Source: an uncultured Clostridia bacterium (lineage in GTDB: Bacteria; Bacillota; Clostridia; Christensenellales; QALW01). From it: a stretch of 5,529 bases of DNA. The position numbers and the translations under genes were made by a program. The DNA lies in assembly GCA_900550765.1 (NCBI GenBank), contig URTC01000135.1, positions 1-5,529 on the forward strand, read 5' to 3'. The stretch's first letter is position 1; the number at the start of each line of letters is the position of its first letter. Positions 1 to 5,529 of the stretch are shown here, piece after piece. Below the pieces are notes generated by a model. It saw only the letters and a program-made list of their open reading frames with translations, had not been told where the DNA came from and did not search any database.

Positions 1-1220
1 TTGTTTTTGGCATTCACCTGTGCCTGTACTTTGATCGGCAGGCCGAACAGGTTGATAAAGCCCGCAGAATCTGCCTGATTATACACATGATCCTCACCGA
101 AGGTAGCAATTTCCTCTGAATACAGAGAATAATCGCTCCACGCGCCGGCCTTGATCATATTTCCCTTATACAGCTTGATGCGTACCTTTCCGGTCACATT
201 TTCCTGCGTTTTATCTACAAAAGCGGAAAGCGCCTCCCGAAGCGGAGTAAACCACTGACCATTATACACCAACTCCGCAAACGTGATAGAAAGTTCCTGC
301 TTTTTATGCATCGTCATCTTATCCAGGCACAGTGTTTCCAAATAATTATGGGCAAAATATAAAATAGCGCCGCCGGGCGTTTCATACACGCCGCGGCACT
401 TCATGCCTACCAGCCGATTTTCTACAATATCCAAAAGGCCGATGCCGTTTTCACCGCCCAACTTATTCAGCGCTAAAATAATGTTCTTCGCGCTCATCGC
501 TTTACCGTCCAGGGCAACCGGTACGCCCTGCACAAAATCCAGCGTTACATAGGTGGGCTTATCCGGCGCCTGCAGGGGCGAAACACCCATCTCCAAAAAG
601 CCTTCTTTTTCATACAGCGGCTCGTTGCCGGCATCCTCCAAATCCAATCCCTCATGGGAAAGGTGCCACATATTCTTATCCTTGGAATAATTTGTTTCCC
701 TATTAATTTTCAGCGGAACATTATGTGCTTCGGCATATTCAATTTCTTCCTCACGGCTTTTGATATCCCATTCCCGCCAAGGCGCGATGATCGGCATATC
801 GGGTGCAAAGGCTTTGATCGTAAGTTCAAAACGCACCTGATCATTGCCTTTTCCGGTACAGCCATGGCAAATAGCATCCGCCCCCTCCGCCTTAGCAATT
901 TCCACGATCCGCTTAGCAATTACAGGCCGTGCAAAGCTGGTGCCCAACATATATTCCTCATACAGTGCACCTGCCTTTACCGTAGGAATGATATAGTCAT
1001 TAACAAATTCCTCCGTAAGGTCTTCCACATAGAGCTTTGACGCACCTGTTTTAAGTGCTTTTTCCTCCAGGCCCTCCAGCTCGTCTGCCTGCCCTACATT
1101 CCCGGAAACTGCGATCACTTCACAATTATTGTAATTTTCCTTCAGCCACGGAATGATAATCGACGTATCCAGGCCGCCGGAATAAGCTAAAACAACCTTT
1201 TTTATTTTACTCTTATCCAT
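1..1220 (-). CDS. argG: Argininosuccinate synthase (3' end cut by window)
   Basis: This enzyme joins citrulline and aspartate using ATP, giving argininosuccinate, AMP and PPi. It is the penultimate step of arginine synthesis and acts in the cytosol. Reading leftward from ATG at 1220-1218, 406 full codons are open to the window edge. The N-type ATP pyrophosphatase P-loop AYSGGLDTS lies at residues 12-20. The family block [12 protein letters not shown] lies near residues 93-104, and [14 protein letters not shown] near 119-132, in the 'GCTGKGNDQ' form I associate with Bacillus/Clostridium enzymes. Family members are about 400-410 aa, so only the last few codons should be missing. The start is backed by AGAAGGGG at 1230-1237, 9 nt from the ATG. 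A consensus promoter lies just upstream, so the gene is probably transcribed separately from the beta-helix operon. argH is the usual partner but would lie outside the window. Identification is secure. Confidence 0.98.
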   Translation of the reverse strand, partial: MDKSKIKKVVLAYSGGLDTSIIIPWLKENYNNCEVIAVSGNVGQADELEGLEEKALKTGASKLYVEDLTEEFVNDYIIPTVKAGALYEEYMLGTSFARPVIAKRIVEIAKAEGADAICHGCTGKGNDQVRFELTIKAFAPDMPIIAPWREWDIKSREEEIEYAEAHNVPLKINRETNYSKDKNMWHLSHEGLDLEDAGNEPLYEKEGFLEMGVSPLQAPDKPTYVTLDFVQGVPVALDGKAMSAKNIILALNKLGGENGIGLLDIVENRLVGMKCRGVYETPGGAILYFAHNYLETLCLDKMTMHKKQELSITFAELVYNGQWFTPLREALSAFVDKTQENVTGKVRIKLYKGNMIKAGAWSDYSLYSEEIATFGEDHVYNQADSAGFINLFGLPIKVQAQVNAKN

Positions 1221-1253
1221 TTTCCTTTTCCCCTTCTTTTAAAGTATAGTTCT

Positions 1254-1281
1254 ATTATACAGGGATAAAAATATCTGTCAA
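1254..1281 (-). promoter_or_regulatory. Sigma-A promoter of argG
   Basis: Read on the minus strand, a perfect -35 TTGACA (1281-1276) is followed by a 16-nt spacer and a perfect -10 TATAAT (1259-1254). The -10 lies 33 nt from the argG ATG, leaving room for a short leader with its ribosome binding site. No T-box, riboswitch or leader hairpin is apparent in that short leader. Confidence 0.88.
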
Positions 1282-1290
1282 TCCTTTTTT

Positions 1291-1308
1291 GCATATTTAT
1301 AAATATTT
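1291..1308. promoter_or_regulatory. AT-rich palindrome upstream of argG promoter, possible ArgR/AhrC box
   Basis: A perfect 14-bp palindrome, ATATTTATAAATAT, occupies 1293-1306, just upstream of the argG -35 box. With flanks it reads TGCATATTTATAAAT, which resembles one half of an ARG box (TGAATA-type half sites in an 18-bp imperfect palindrome) but not clearly both halves. A related string, TTGCATATTTTCA, lies further upstream around 1360-1372. Arginine repressors commonly control argG in Firmicutes, so an operator here is plausible. AT-rich intergenic DNA produces such palindromes by chance, so the call is tentative. Confidence 0.3.
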
Positions 1309-1386
1309 TTTCGTTTTATGCGGAGATATTTCTTATTTTTATGCAGTTATCGTGAGTATATTGCATATTTTCAGGTATGCCGTTCT

Positions 1387-1402
1387 GCAGATCTCTATCT
1401 GC
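1387..1402 (-). repeat. Small inverted repeat spanning the stop codon of the beta-helix gene
   Basis: GCAGAT (1387-1392) and ATCTGC (1397-1402) form a 6-bp stem with a 4-nt loop, and the TAG stop (1397-1395) falls at the loop and stem edge. No U-run follows on the minus strand, so this is not a standard intrinsic terminator. The rest of the 174-nt gap down to argG also shows no clear terminator. The repeat may slightly stabilise the mRNA end, or it may be chance. Confidence 0.3.
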
Positions 1403-3455
1403 GAAGGTCCCCCTTATACAGCGGAATACTGATTACATCCATAAATCGAATGGGAAACTCCTCTTTCTTCAGCGTACAAGTTTCCGCGCCGCGATGCTCC
1501 TCCACGATACGGCTCCAGTTTTTTCCCTTAGCATAGGTAACAGAGGAGGAAATCACGCTGACACAGCTATCCCGGTTGATAATGGCCGGAAAGCGATCGG
1601 CATAGCAGATACAGAGCGTCCCGCCCAGGACTTCGGTAAGGCCTCCGTTTATTGTTTCAAACGCGGTTCCCTCCTCTTCGGCCTTAAAGCCGAACACCCA
1701 AAGGGTAGAATGATCGTTGATAACCTCATGCTTGCTGCGCTCGGGATTCATCTGCCGCGCCCAGACCTTTTGCCCCTTAAAATGATAGCAGGGAATTTCA
1801 CGGCTGTAGCAAAACTGCCGCTCCCGCTCTTTTTCCACCGCTTCTCCCGCACCGCCGGTTCCGGGAATTCCCCCTAAGGTACAGCCTACGTTCTCCATAA
1901 ACACCCTGCCGCCCTCTACGGAATTAAAATACATGGATACCGCCTGCGTATGCAGATCCGAAAGTACCAGTGTACGCCGGGACGCATGGTCTATCAGCGT
2001 ATTCATGCCCGAAAGCTGTTCAAAGGCAAACAAATCCTCCATAACAAGAGGCGTATCGGTTTCCCCTGTAATCTGAAAGATACCGGTATGCTCCCGCTTT
2101 TTCATCTCCGGCGTATTGGCAAGATCGCAGTACATAAAATTGATGCGTTCCACTGTTGCCGGTACCGTCAGCGGCGCGCTTAAAAGATAGGCGCCGGGTT
2201 GAAAATAGATCGTTTTTGCACCGGAGGAAAGCGCCGCCTGTATCGCCGCGGTATCATCCTGCACGCCGTCGCCTGCAGCGCCGAAAGCATTCACGCTTAC
2301 ACATTTTTCCGCATTCTCCGACGGAATATCCGGCGTATCCTCCACCGGCAGATCCAAGGTGGTGATTTTCCCGTGATCCAATCCATGAAATTTTCCGTGA
2401 GAGGAAAATTCCGAAATATCTCCGTCCTGTATGCCGCTGCAGTAAGAGGAGAGCGAATGGCTGTAGCCGGATATCTGAATATTTTTTGCATACAATACGC
2501 CGAACTCATGGCGAATGGCAAAATCGTCCTGCGTCGTGCCGGAAAAACGGCTGTCCACACACACGGTATGACCGGTAAAGCCGACGCAGCGCAGCGCCGG
2601 ACAGCTGTTTTCGCTGACAAAGTCACGAATGGAAACAATGGTATCGCCTACAAAAAATCCCGCGCGCTTCTGTCCCCTTGCCCGAATATGCTCAAAAAAA
2701 GCAAAATGCGTCTGCGGCGTTACCTTATAACCGTAATCAAAGCCGATAACCTCGATGTTTTCGGCAATACAGGCCGAGGCTTTATCGTGGCAGATCTCAA
2801 ACCCGACGCAGCCGCGAAGACTGTCGTCGCCGGAGAGAATCCTGAGATTTCTGGCTGCGCCGGTATTGTTGGCAAAATAGACTATTCCCGTGGCACCGGG
2901 ATTGCCCCTTCCGATATCAATGGTAAGGTTCTCAATCATATTTGTCATGGCAATGTTCGAAGCCTCGCCGCGCATAAAGCTGATAACCGGACGGTCGTTT
3001 CCGTATTCAAACCCCTTGCAGTGATCCTGCAGGCGAATCGTAACGCCCTCCATGCTCTGCCCCATCAGCCGCAGCCGGCAGTTCATCTCCAAATACGGAA
3101 CATTGTTGAAAATATTCCGGAAATGCTCAAAGGAATAGGAAATCGTATCACTTACCAGATAGGTTCCGTTCGGAAAATAAATAATTTTGGACATCGGTAG
3201 TTTTTCCGGCCATACGATGCATCTTTTGCCGTTGACCCTGCGAATTTCAAAGCCGATCCAGGCCTCCTTGCCGGGCATGGCGTCCAATTTTTTCACCGTA
3301 GCGCAAAAGGCATCATAATACTCCTTAAAAATATCGTCAATTGCGGCCCGCAGCGCTTTCGTACAATCGGTTTTACCGGTGTTATCACAGTTATAAGGAG
3401 GCTTGGTCACATCCACAATTCCCTTTACATCGGCCGGATACACATAATTTTTCAT
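1395..3455 (-). CDS. Double parallel beta-helix protein, pectate_lyase_3 / GH28-GH55-like
   Basis: The protein has 686 aa and two apparent right-handed beta-helix modules. Module 1 opens with a degenerate DNTGKTDCTKALRAAIDD (residues 24-41) and IIYFPNGTYLVSDTI (91-105). Module 2 opens with the textbook pectate_lyase_3 signature VNAFGAAGDGVQDDTAAIQAAL (388-409) and TIYFQPGAYLLSAPL (415-429). This 'G-DG-DDT-AI--A ... I-FP-G-Y' block is known from GH28/GH55-type and phage tailspike-like helices. The C-terminal stretch with NDHSTLWVFGFKAE (580-593) and INGGLTEVLGG (602-612) resembles late helix turns of such proteins. No signal peptide, membrane segment or sorting motif is seen, and 22 cysteines are scattered along the chain, which fits a cytosolic protein. 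The start is fixed by AGAGGG 6 nt upstream and by the ATGA overlap with the lipoprotein gene, implying coupled translation. I infer a carbohydrate lyase, hydrolase or epimerase-like role. Catalytic residues and substrate cannot be assigned. The fold call is firm and the function is not. Confidence 0.85.
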   Translation of the reverse strand: MKNYVYPADVKGIVDVTKPPYNCDNTGKTDCTKALRAAIDDIFKEYYDAFCATVKKLDAMPGKEAWIGFEIRRVNGKRCIVWPEKLPMSKIIYFPNGTYLVSDTISYSFEHFRNIFNNVPYLEMNCRLRLMGQSMEGVTIRLQDHCKGFEYGNDRPVISFMRGEASNIAMTNMIENLTIDIGRGNPGATGIVYFANNTGAARNLRILSGDDSLRGCVGFEICHDKASACIAENIEVIGFDYGYKVTPQTHFAFFEHIRARGQKRAGFFVGDTIVSIRDFVSENSCPALRCVGFTGHTVCVDSRFSGTTQDDFAIRHEFGVLYAKNIQISGYSHSLSSYCSGIQDGDISEFSSHGKFHGLDHGKITTLDLPVEDTPDIPSENAEKCVSVNAFGAAGDGVQDDTAAIQAALSSGAKTIYFQPGAYLLSAPLTVPATVERINFMYCDLANTPEMKKREHTGIFQITGETDTPLVMEDLFAFEQLSGMNTLIDHASRRTLVLSDLHTQAVSMYFNSVEGGRVFMENVGCTLGGIPGTGGAGEAVEKERERQFCYSREIPCYHFKGQKVWARQMNPERSKHEVINDHSTLWVFGFKAEEEGTAFETINGGLTEVLGGTLCICYADRFPAIINRDSCVSVISSSVTYAKGKNWSRIVEEHRGAETCTLKKEEFPIRFMDVISIPLYKGDLRR

Positions 3456-3835
3456 TCTTCTCCCTCTTCTGTTTCAAAAATAATCGTACCGTCAGTATTG
3501 ATATAGCCTGAATACAATGTCTTGCCGTCAAGCGAGAGGAACAAGTCTCCCAGTTTAGTAGAAGCTACCGGTTCAATATACTCTCCCTCTTCATAGGCTG
3601 TCCAAAACCATTCCACATGAAAATACTCAATTCCGTCCTTTTCAATACGCCCTTTAAACACATACAGAATATTGTCGGAATATTCCGTGCGCTCCTTTAC
3701 CGTATTCAAAGCCTGTTCATCCGTAAGAATCACCATACGGGGTGTCGGACTCGGCGTGGGCACAGGTTCTTCCGATTTCCGGCAGCCGGCAAAAAGCAGT
3801 ACGGGCAAAAGCAGCAGAATCCATAGCTTTTTCAA
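3452..3835 (-). CDS. Small lipoprotein of unknown function (lipoprotein A)
   Basis: This predicted lipoprotein of 127 aa is anchored on the outer face of the membrane. Residues 1-17 form a short type II signal peptide: MKKLW, a leucine-rich core, then lipobox FAG before Cys18. A low-complexity acidic/proline linker follows (PVPTPSPTP, 24-32), typical of a surface tether. The remaining ~90 residues form one small domain with LYVFKGRIEKDGIEYFHVEWFW (57-78), then SLDGKTLYSGYI (101-112) and an acidic tail. I do not recognise a named family. The start is TTG at 3835-3833: no ATG or GTG lies in frame between the upstream TAG and the hydrophobic core, and AGAAGGA lies 13 nt upstream, a longish spacing. 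The gene is first in its operon and its stop overlaps the beta-helix start by 4 nt. It shares a motif with the lipoprotein at 5223. Confidence 0.85.
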   Translation of the reverse strand: MKKLWILLLLPVLLFAGCRKSEEPVPTPSPTPRMVILTDEQALNTVKERTEYSDNILYVFKGRIEKDGIEYFHVEWFWTAYEEGEYIEPVASTKLGDLFLSLDGKTLYSGYINTDGTIIFETEEGEE

Positions 3836-3849
3836 TAAAAAACGACCAT
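3832..3849 (-). other. Five-codon mini-ORF (MVVFY) overlapping the lipoprotein A start
   Basis: On the minus strand an ATG at 3849-3847 sits directly on the 3' end of the AGAAGGA ribosome binding site. It reads M-V-V-F-Y and stops at TGA (3834-3832), which overlaps the TTG start codon (3835-3833) in another frame. The ATG has no properly spaced ribosome binding site of its own, so it is probably used rarely if at all. Termination there could in principle feed re-initiation at the TTG. The observation is direct; any function is speculation. Confidence 0.2.
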
Positions 3850-3873
3850 CCTTCTATATCAAAATACAGCATC

Positions 3874-3902
3874 ATTATACCTCAAATTCCCAAATATTTC
3901 AA
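3874..3902 (-). promoter_or_regulatory. Sigma-A promoter of the lipoprotein A / beta-helix operon
   Basis: On the minus strand, -35 TTGAAA (3902-3897, one mismatch) is followed by a 17-nt spacer and a perfect -10 TATAAT (3879-3874). The -10 lies 38 nt from the TTG start of lipoprotein A. It is positioned to drive both genes of the minus-strand arm. Confidence 0.82.
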
Positions 3903-3917
3903 TGCTTAATTGCCTTT

Positions 3918-3931
3918 TGAAACAGTTTATA
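3918..3931. promoter_or_regulatory. Possible operator between the divergent promoters (cre-like)
   Basis: TGAAACAGTTTATA lies in the 30 nt between the two outward-facing -35 boxes. Its core AAACAGTTT (3920-3928) is a perfect inverted repeat about one central base. It fits the CcpA cre consensus TGWAARCGYTWWCW at 11 of 14 positions, but the mismatches include the first two bases of the central RCG core, which counts against CcpA itself. A LacI-type or other dimeric regulator bound here could control both arms. No regulator gene is in the window. Confidence 0.25.
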
Positions 3932-3932
3932 T

Positions 3933-3961
3933 TTGCTTTTTAATGGGCAAAATGGTATAAT
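3933..3961 (+). promoter_or_regulatory. Extended -10 promoter of the FAD oxidoreductase operon
   Basis: A perfect -10 TATAAT (3956-3961) is preceded by the extended element TG (TGGTATAAT, 3953-3961). A weak -35 TTGCTT (3933-3938) lies 17 nt upstream. An inverted repeat TTTGC-N10-GCAAA (3932-3936 and 3947-3951) falls across the -35 and spacer and could be a repressor site, although it is short. Transcription should start around 3968, giving a leader of about 25 nt. Confidence 0.8.
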
Positions 3962-3981
3962 AAACTTATACGAATAACAAG

Positions 3982-3988
3982 AGGTGAT
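3982..3988 (+). promoter_or_regulatory. Ribosome binding site that decides the FAD oxidoreductase start
   Basis: AGGTGAT at 3982-3988 is a strong match to the 16S rRNA 3' end (AGGAGGTGATC). The GTG in frame at 3984-3986 is part of this site and cannot also be the start codon. TTG at 3993, 8 nt after the AGG core, has ideal spacing. Confidence 0.8.
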
Positions 3989-3992
3989 ATCC

Positions 3993-5210
3993 TTGCAGAT
4001 TCCCGAAACACGTTTTACCCCCATTACCCAGCAGTGCGATGTTCTCGTCTGCGGCGGCGGCTTCGGCGGTATTTCCGCGGCTCTGGCCGCGGCACGGGAA
4101 GGAAAAAAAGTTCTTCTTTTAGAAAAGCAGTATATTTTAGGCGGTCTTGGCACCGCAGGTCTGGTAACAATTTATTTACCCCTGTGCGACGGCTTCGGCC
4201 GCCAGGTTTCCTTTGGTATTGCAGAAGAGCTGCTGCGCCTGTCCATTTCTATGGGCGCTGAAGCGCGATATCCGGCCAATTGGCTGGATACAGCGGACCC
4301 ATTGCAGCGCACCCAAAAACATTCCCGGTTTGAAACACAGTTTAATCCGCATTTGTTTGCTATTTTGGCTGAGCAGCTGCTGCTCCAAGCAGGCGTTCAG
4401 ATTTTGTACGGAACCTATGCCGTAGCCGCACAGCGCCAAGGCAACCGCATAGAAACGGTAATCATTGAAAATAAATCCGGCCGGCAAGCCGTTCGGGCCG
4501 CCACGGTCATTGACGCTACGGGCGATGCCGATATCGCCTTCTTTGCCGGCGCGCCTACCGAAACCTTCAAGCAAGGCAACGTACTGGCCGCATGGTATTA
4601 TTTTTTGGGAGAGAACGGCTATGACCTGCGCATGATGGGCTTCTGCGATATTCCCGAAGAACAAAAATCCCCCCAAAATACAGTAGAAACCTTGGTCGAT
4701 CAGCGCTTTACCGGACTTAACGGGGAAGAAATCTCCCAATTCATGCAGCTTTCGCATCAATCGATTTTAAACGATATCAAAAAACAGCGGCAAAAGGATC
4801 CTTCTCTCATACCGGTAACCATCGCATCCATTCCCCAGCTGCGTATGACGCGCCGGCTGCGCGGTGAATATACGCTGGACGATAAAGAAATGCACACTTC
4901 TTTTTCCGATTCGGTCGGCATGGTATCCGACTGGCGCAAACGCGGGCCGGTATATGAGGTCCCCTTCCGTACGCTGTATCATGCTTCGTGCAAAAATCTG
5001 ATCATGGCAGGCCGGTGTACCTCGGTAACCGAATCCATGTGGGATATCATGCGCGTAATTCCCTGCTGCGCGGTAACCGGGCAGGCAGCAGGCATCGCCG
5101 CCGCCATGACGGATGACTTTCCTGCACTGGATATAAATGAATTACAGCAGCGGCTCAAAAAAAGCGGCGTAGTTCTGCATGAAAGCGAGCTGGCCGGCTC
5201 CGGCTGTTAA
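3993..5210 (+). CDS. FAD-dependent oxidoreductase, FAD_oxidored (PF12831) type
   Basis: This is a 405-aa flavoprotein, probably cytosolic, with a full set of FAD-binding landmarks. A Rossmann motif CDVLVCGGGFGGISAAL (15-31) has the GxGxxG glycines at 21, 23 and 26, and the ribose-binding acid is E44 in VLLLEK. GGLGTAG (50-56) follows directly. The second FAD contact, DATGDADIA, is at 174-182. The C-terminal FAD site starts at NLIMAGR (335-341) and runs into the GQAAGIAAA segment. Length and motif order fit the FAD_oxidored family, seen widely in Firmicutes and Bacteroidota and often near glycan-degradation genes; substrates are mostly unknown. There is no signal peptide or transmembrane segment. 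The start is TTG at 3993; a GTG at 3984 would add three residues but lies inside the ribosome binding site. The gene has its own promoter, diverges from the lipoprotein A operon, and is followed 12 nt later by a second lipoprotein, suggesting an operon. The electron partner and substrate cannot be read from the sequence. Confidence 0.9.
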   Translation: MQIPETRFTPITQQCDVLVCGGGFGGISAALAAAREGKKVLLLEKQYILGGLGTAGLVTIYLPLCDGFGRQVSFGIAEELLRLSISMGAEARYPANWLDTADPLQRTQKHSRFETQFNPHLFAILAEQLLLQAGVQILYGTYAVAAQRQGNRIETVIIENKSGRQAVRAATVIDATGDADIAFFAGAPTETFKQGNVLAAWYYFLGENGYDLRMMGFCDIPEEQKSPQNTVETLVDQRFTGLNGEEISQFMQLSHQSILNDIKKQRQKDPSLIPVTIASIPQLRMTRRLRGEYTLDDKEMHTSFSDSVGMVSDWRKRGPVYEVPFRTLYHASCKNLIMAGRCTSVTESMWDIMRVIPCCAVTGQAAGIAAAMTDDFPALDINELQQRLKKSGVVLHESELAGSGC

Positions 5211-5222
5211 GGAGGAAGCAAG

Positions 5223-5529
5223 ATGAAAAAACTATGGCTTTGCTGCGGCGTTCTGTTGTGCGTAATGCTGTGCTCCTGCGGCACGCCGCAGGAGGAAGAT
5301 CTCCCGGTTCAAAACGATCAATTTGAATTTGTTTCTCAGGAAGACTATATGTTTTCCGCCGAAATCACACAAATAGAAACCGTGCCGGAAGAAGAAAGCG
5401 AACCTGTACGAGAGGCGTTGAGCCACGCCCTTGGCTCCGTGGATTCAGAAACCGGTTTCCCTCATATTTTTTTAATAAAGGGAAAATTCTCCCTTTCCGA
5501 CGGTAAATATTACTGGTGCTCCTGGGGAT
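5223..5529 (+). CDS. Lipoprotein of unknown function (lipoprotein B), 3' end cut by window
   Basis: The first 102 codons are visible and the frame is open to the right edge. MKKLW and a hydrophobic Cys-rich core lead to the lipobox LCS before Cys19, so a membrane-anchored extracytoplasmic lipoprotein is predicted. An acidic linker follows (about 22-62, rich in E, D, Q and P). A domain then begins with REALSHALGS (63-72) and HIFLIKGKFSLSDGKYYWCSW (81-101). That last block resembles LYVFKGRIEKDGIEYFHVEW in lipoprotein A: both carry KG[RK][IF], then DG, then Y-aromatic and W, after a similar AL-containing helix-like segment. No named family is recognised. GGAGG at 5211-5215, 7 nt before the ATG and directly after the oxidoreductase stop, sets the start and supports cotranscription with it. 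The full length is unknown. Confidence 0.85.
   Translation, partial: MKKLWLCCGVLLCVMLCSCGTPQEEDLPVQNDQFEFVSQEDYMFSAEITQIETVPEEESEPVREALSHALGSVDSETGFPHIFLIKGKFSLSDGKYYWCSWG

Noticed and set aside
654..1040. 128-codon plus-strand frame inside argG
   Set aside because: It is antisense to conserved argG coding sequence and contains no motif of its own.
1221..1253. Leader riboswitch or T-box for argG
   Set aside because: The leader between the -10 box and the ATG is only about 33 nt, too short for such an element, and shows no stem-loop.
1387..1402. Intrinsic terminator for the beta-helix operon
   Set aside because: The stem is only 6 bp, includes the stop codon, and is not followed by a U-run on the minus strand. 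It is kept only as a small inverted repeat.
2199..3200. Long 333-codon open frame on the plus strand inside the beta-helix gene
   Set aside because: It lies wholly antisense to a gene with clear family motifs, and its translation is rich in Arg, His and Ala with no recognisable domain. It is a shadow of the opposite strand's codon pattern.
3899..4153. 84-codon minus-strand frame covering the divergent promoter region and the start of the oxidoreductase gene
   Set aside because: It overlaps the FAD Rossmann coding sequence and runs across the promoters, and its translation looks like random Pro/Arg-rich shadow sequence.
4176..4760. 194-codon open frame on the minus strand inside the oxidoreductase gene
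   Set aside because: It is fully antisense to a gene with complete FAD motifs. I see no domain in its translation and no promoter nearby.

Overview
The window looks like chromosomal DNA from a low-to-mid GC Firmicute, most likely a gut-type Clostridia (Oscillospiraceae/Lachnospiraceae-like). The grounds are consensus sigma-A promoters, strong GGAGG/AGGTGAT ribosome binding sites, TTG starts, short Gram-positive-style lipoproteins, and an ArgG of Bacillus/Clostridium type. The genus cannot be fixed from sequence alone. No RNA genes, mobile elements, CRISPR arrays or att sites are visible, and no gene appears broken.

Layout: (1) 1-1220, minus strand: argG (argininosuccinate synthase), complete at its N-terminus and cut by the left window edge only a few codons from its expected end. 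It has its own near-perfect promoter at 1254-1281. (2) 1395-3835, minus strand: a two-gene operon, a 127-aa lipoprotein followed by a 686-aa double parallel beta-helix protein (pectate_lyase_3/GH28/GH55-like fold). The two are joined by a 4-nt ATGA overlap. (3) 3836-3992: a compact divergent promoter region with two good sigma-A promoters facing outward and a small near-palindromic site between their -35 boxes. (4) 3993-5529, plus strand: an FAD-dependent oxidoreductase of the FAD_oxidored (PF12831) type starting at TTG, followed 12 nt later by a second lipoprotein that is cut by the right edge.

How the parts may work together: argG is ordinary arginine biosynthesis and looks independent. The rest forms a divergent cluster with one lipoprotein and one large protein in each arm. 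The two lipoproteins share the MKKLW start and a KG[RK]-x(3,4)-DG-x2-Y-aromatic motif, so they may be distant paralogues. Beta-helix carbohydrate-active proteins and FAD_oxidored proteins are both commonly met in glycan-utilisation neighbourhoods. A role in handling an unusual sugar or glycoconjugate is therefore a reasonable inference, but no substrate can be named. The cluster is the most plausible candidate here for something undescribed; the evidence is suggestive only.
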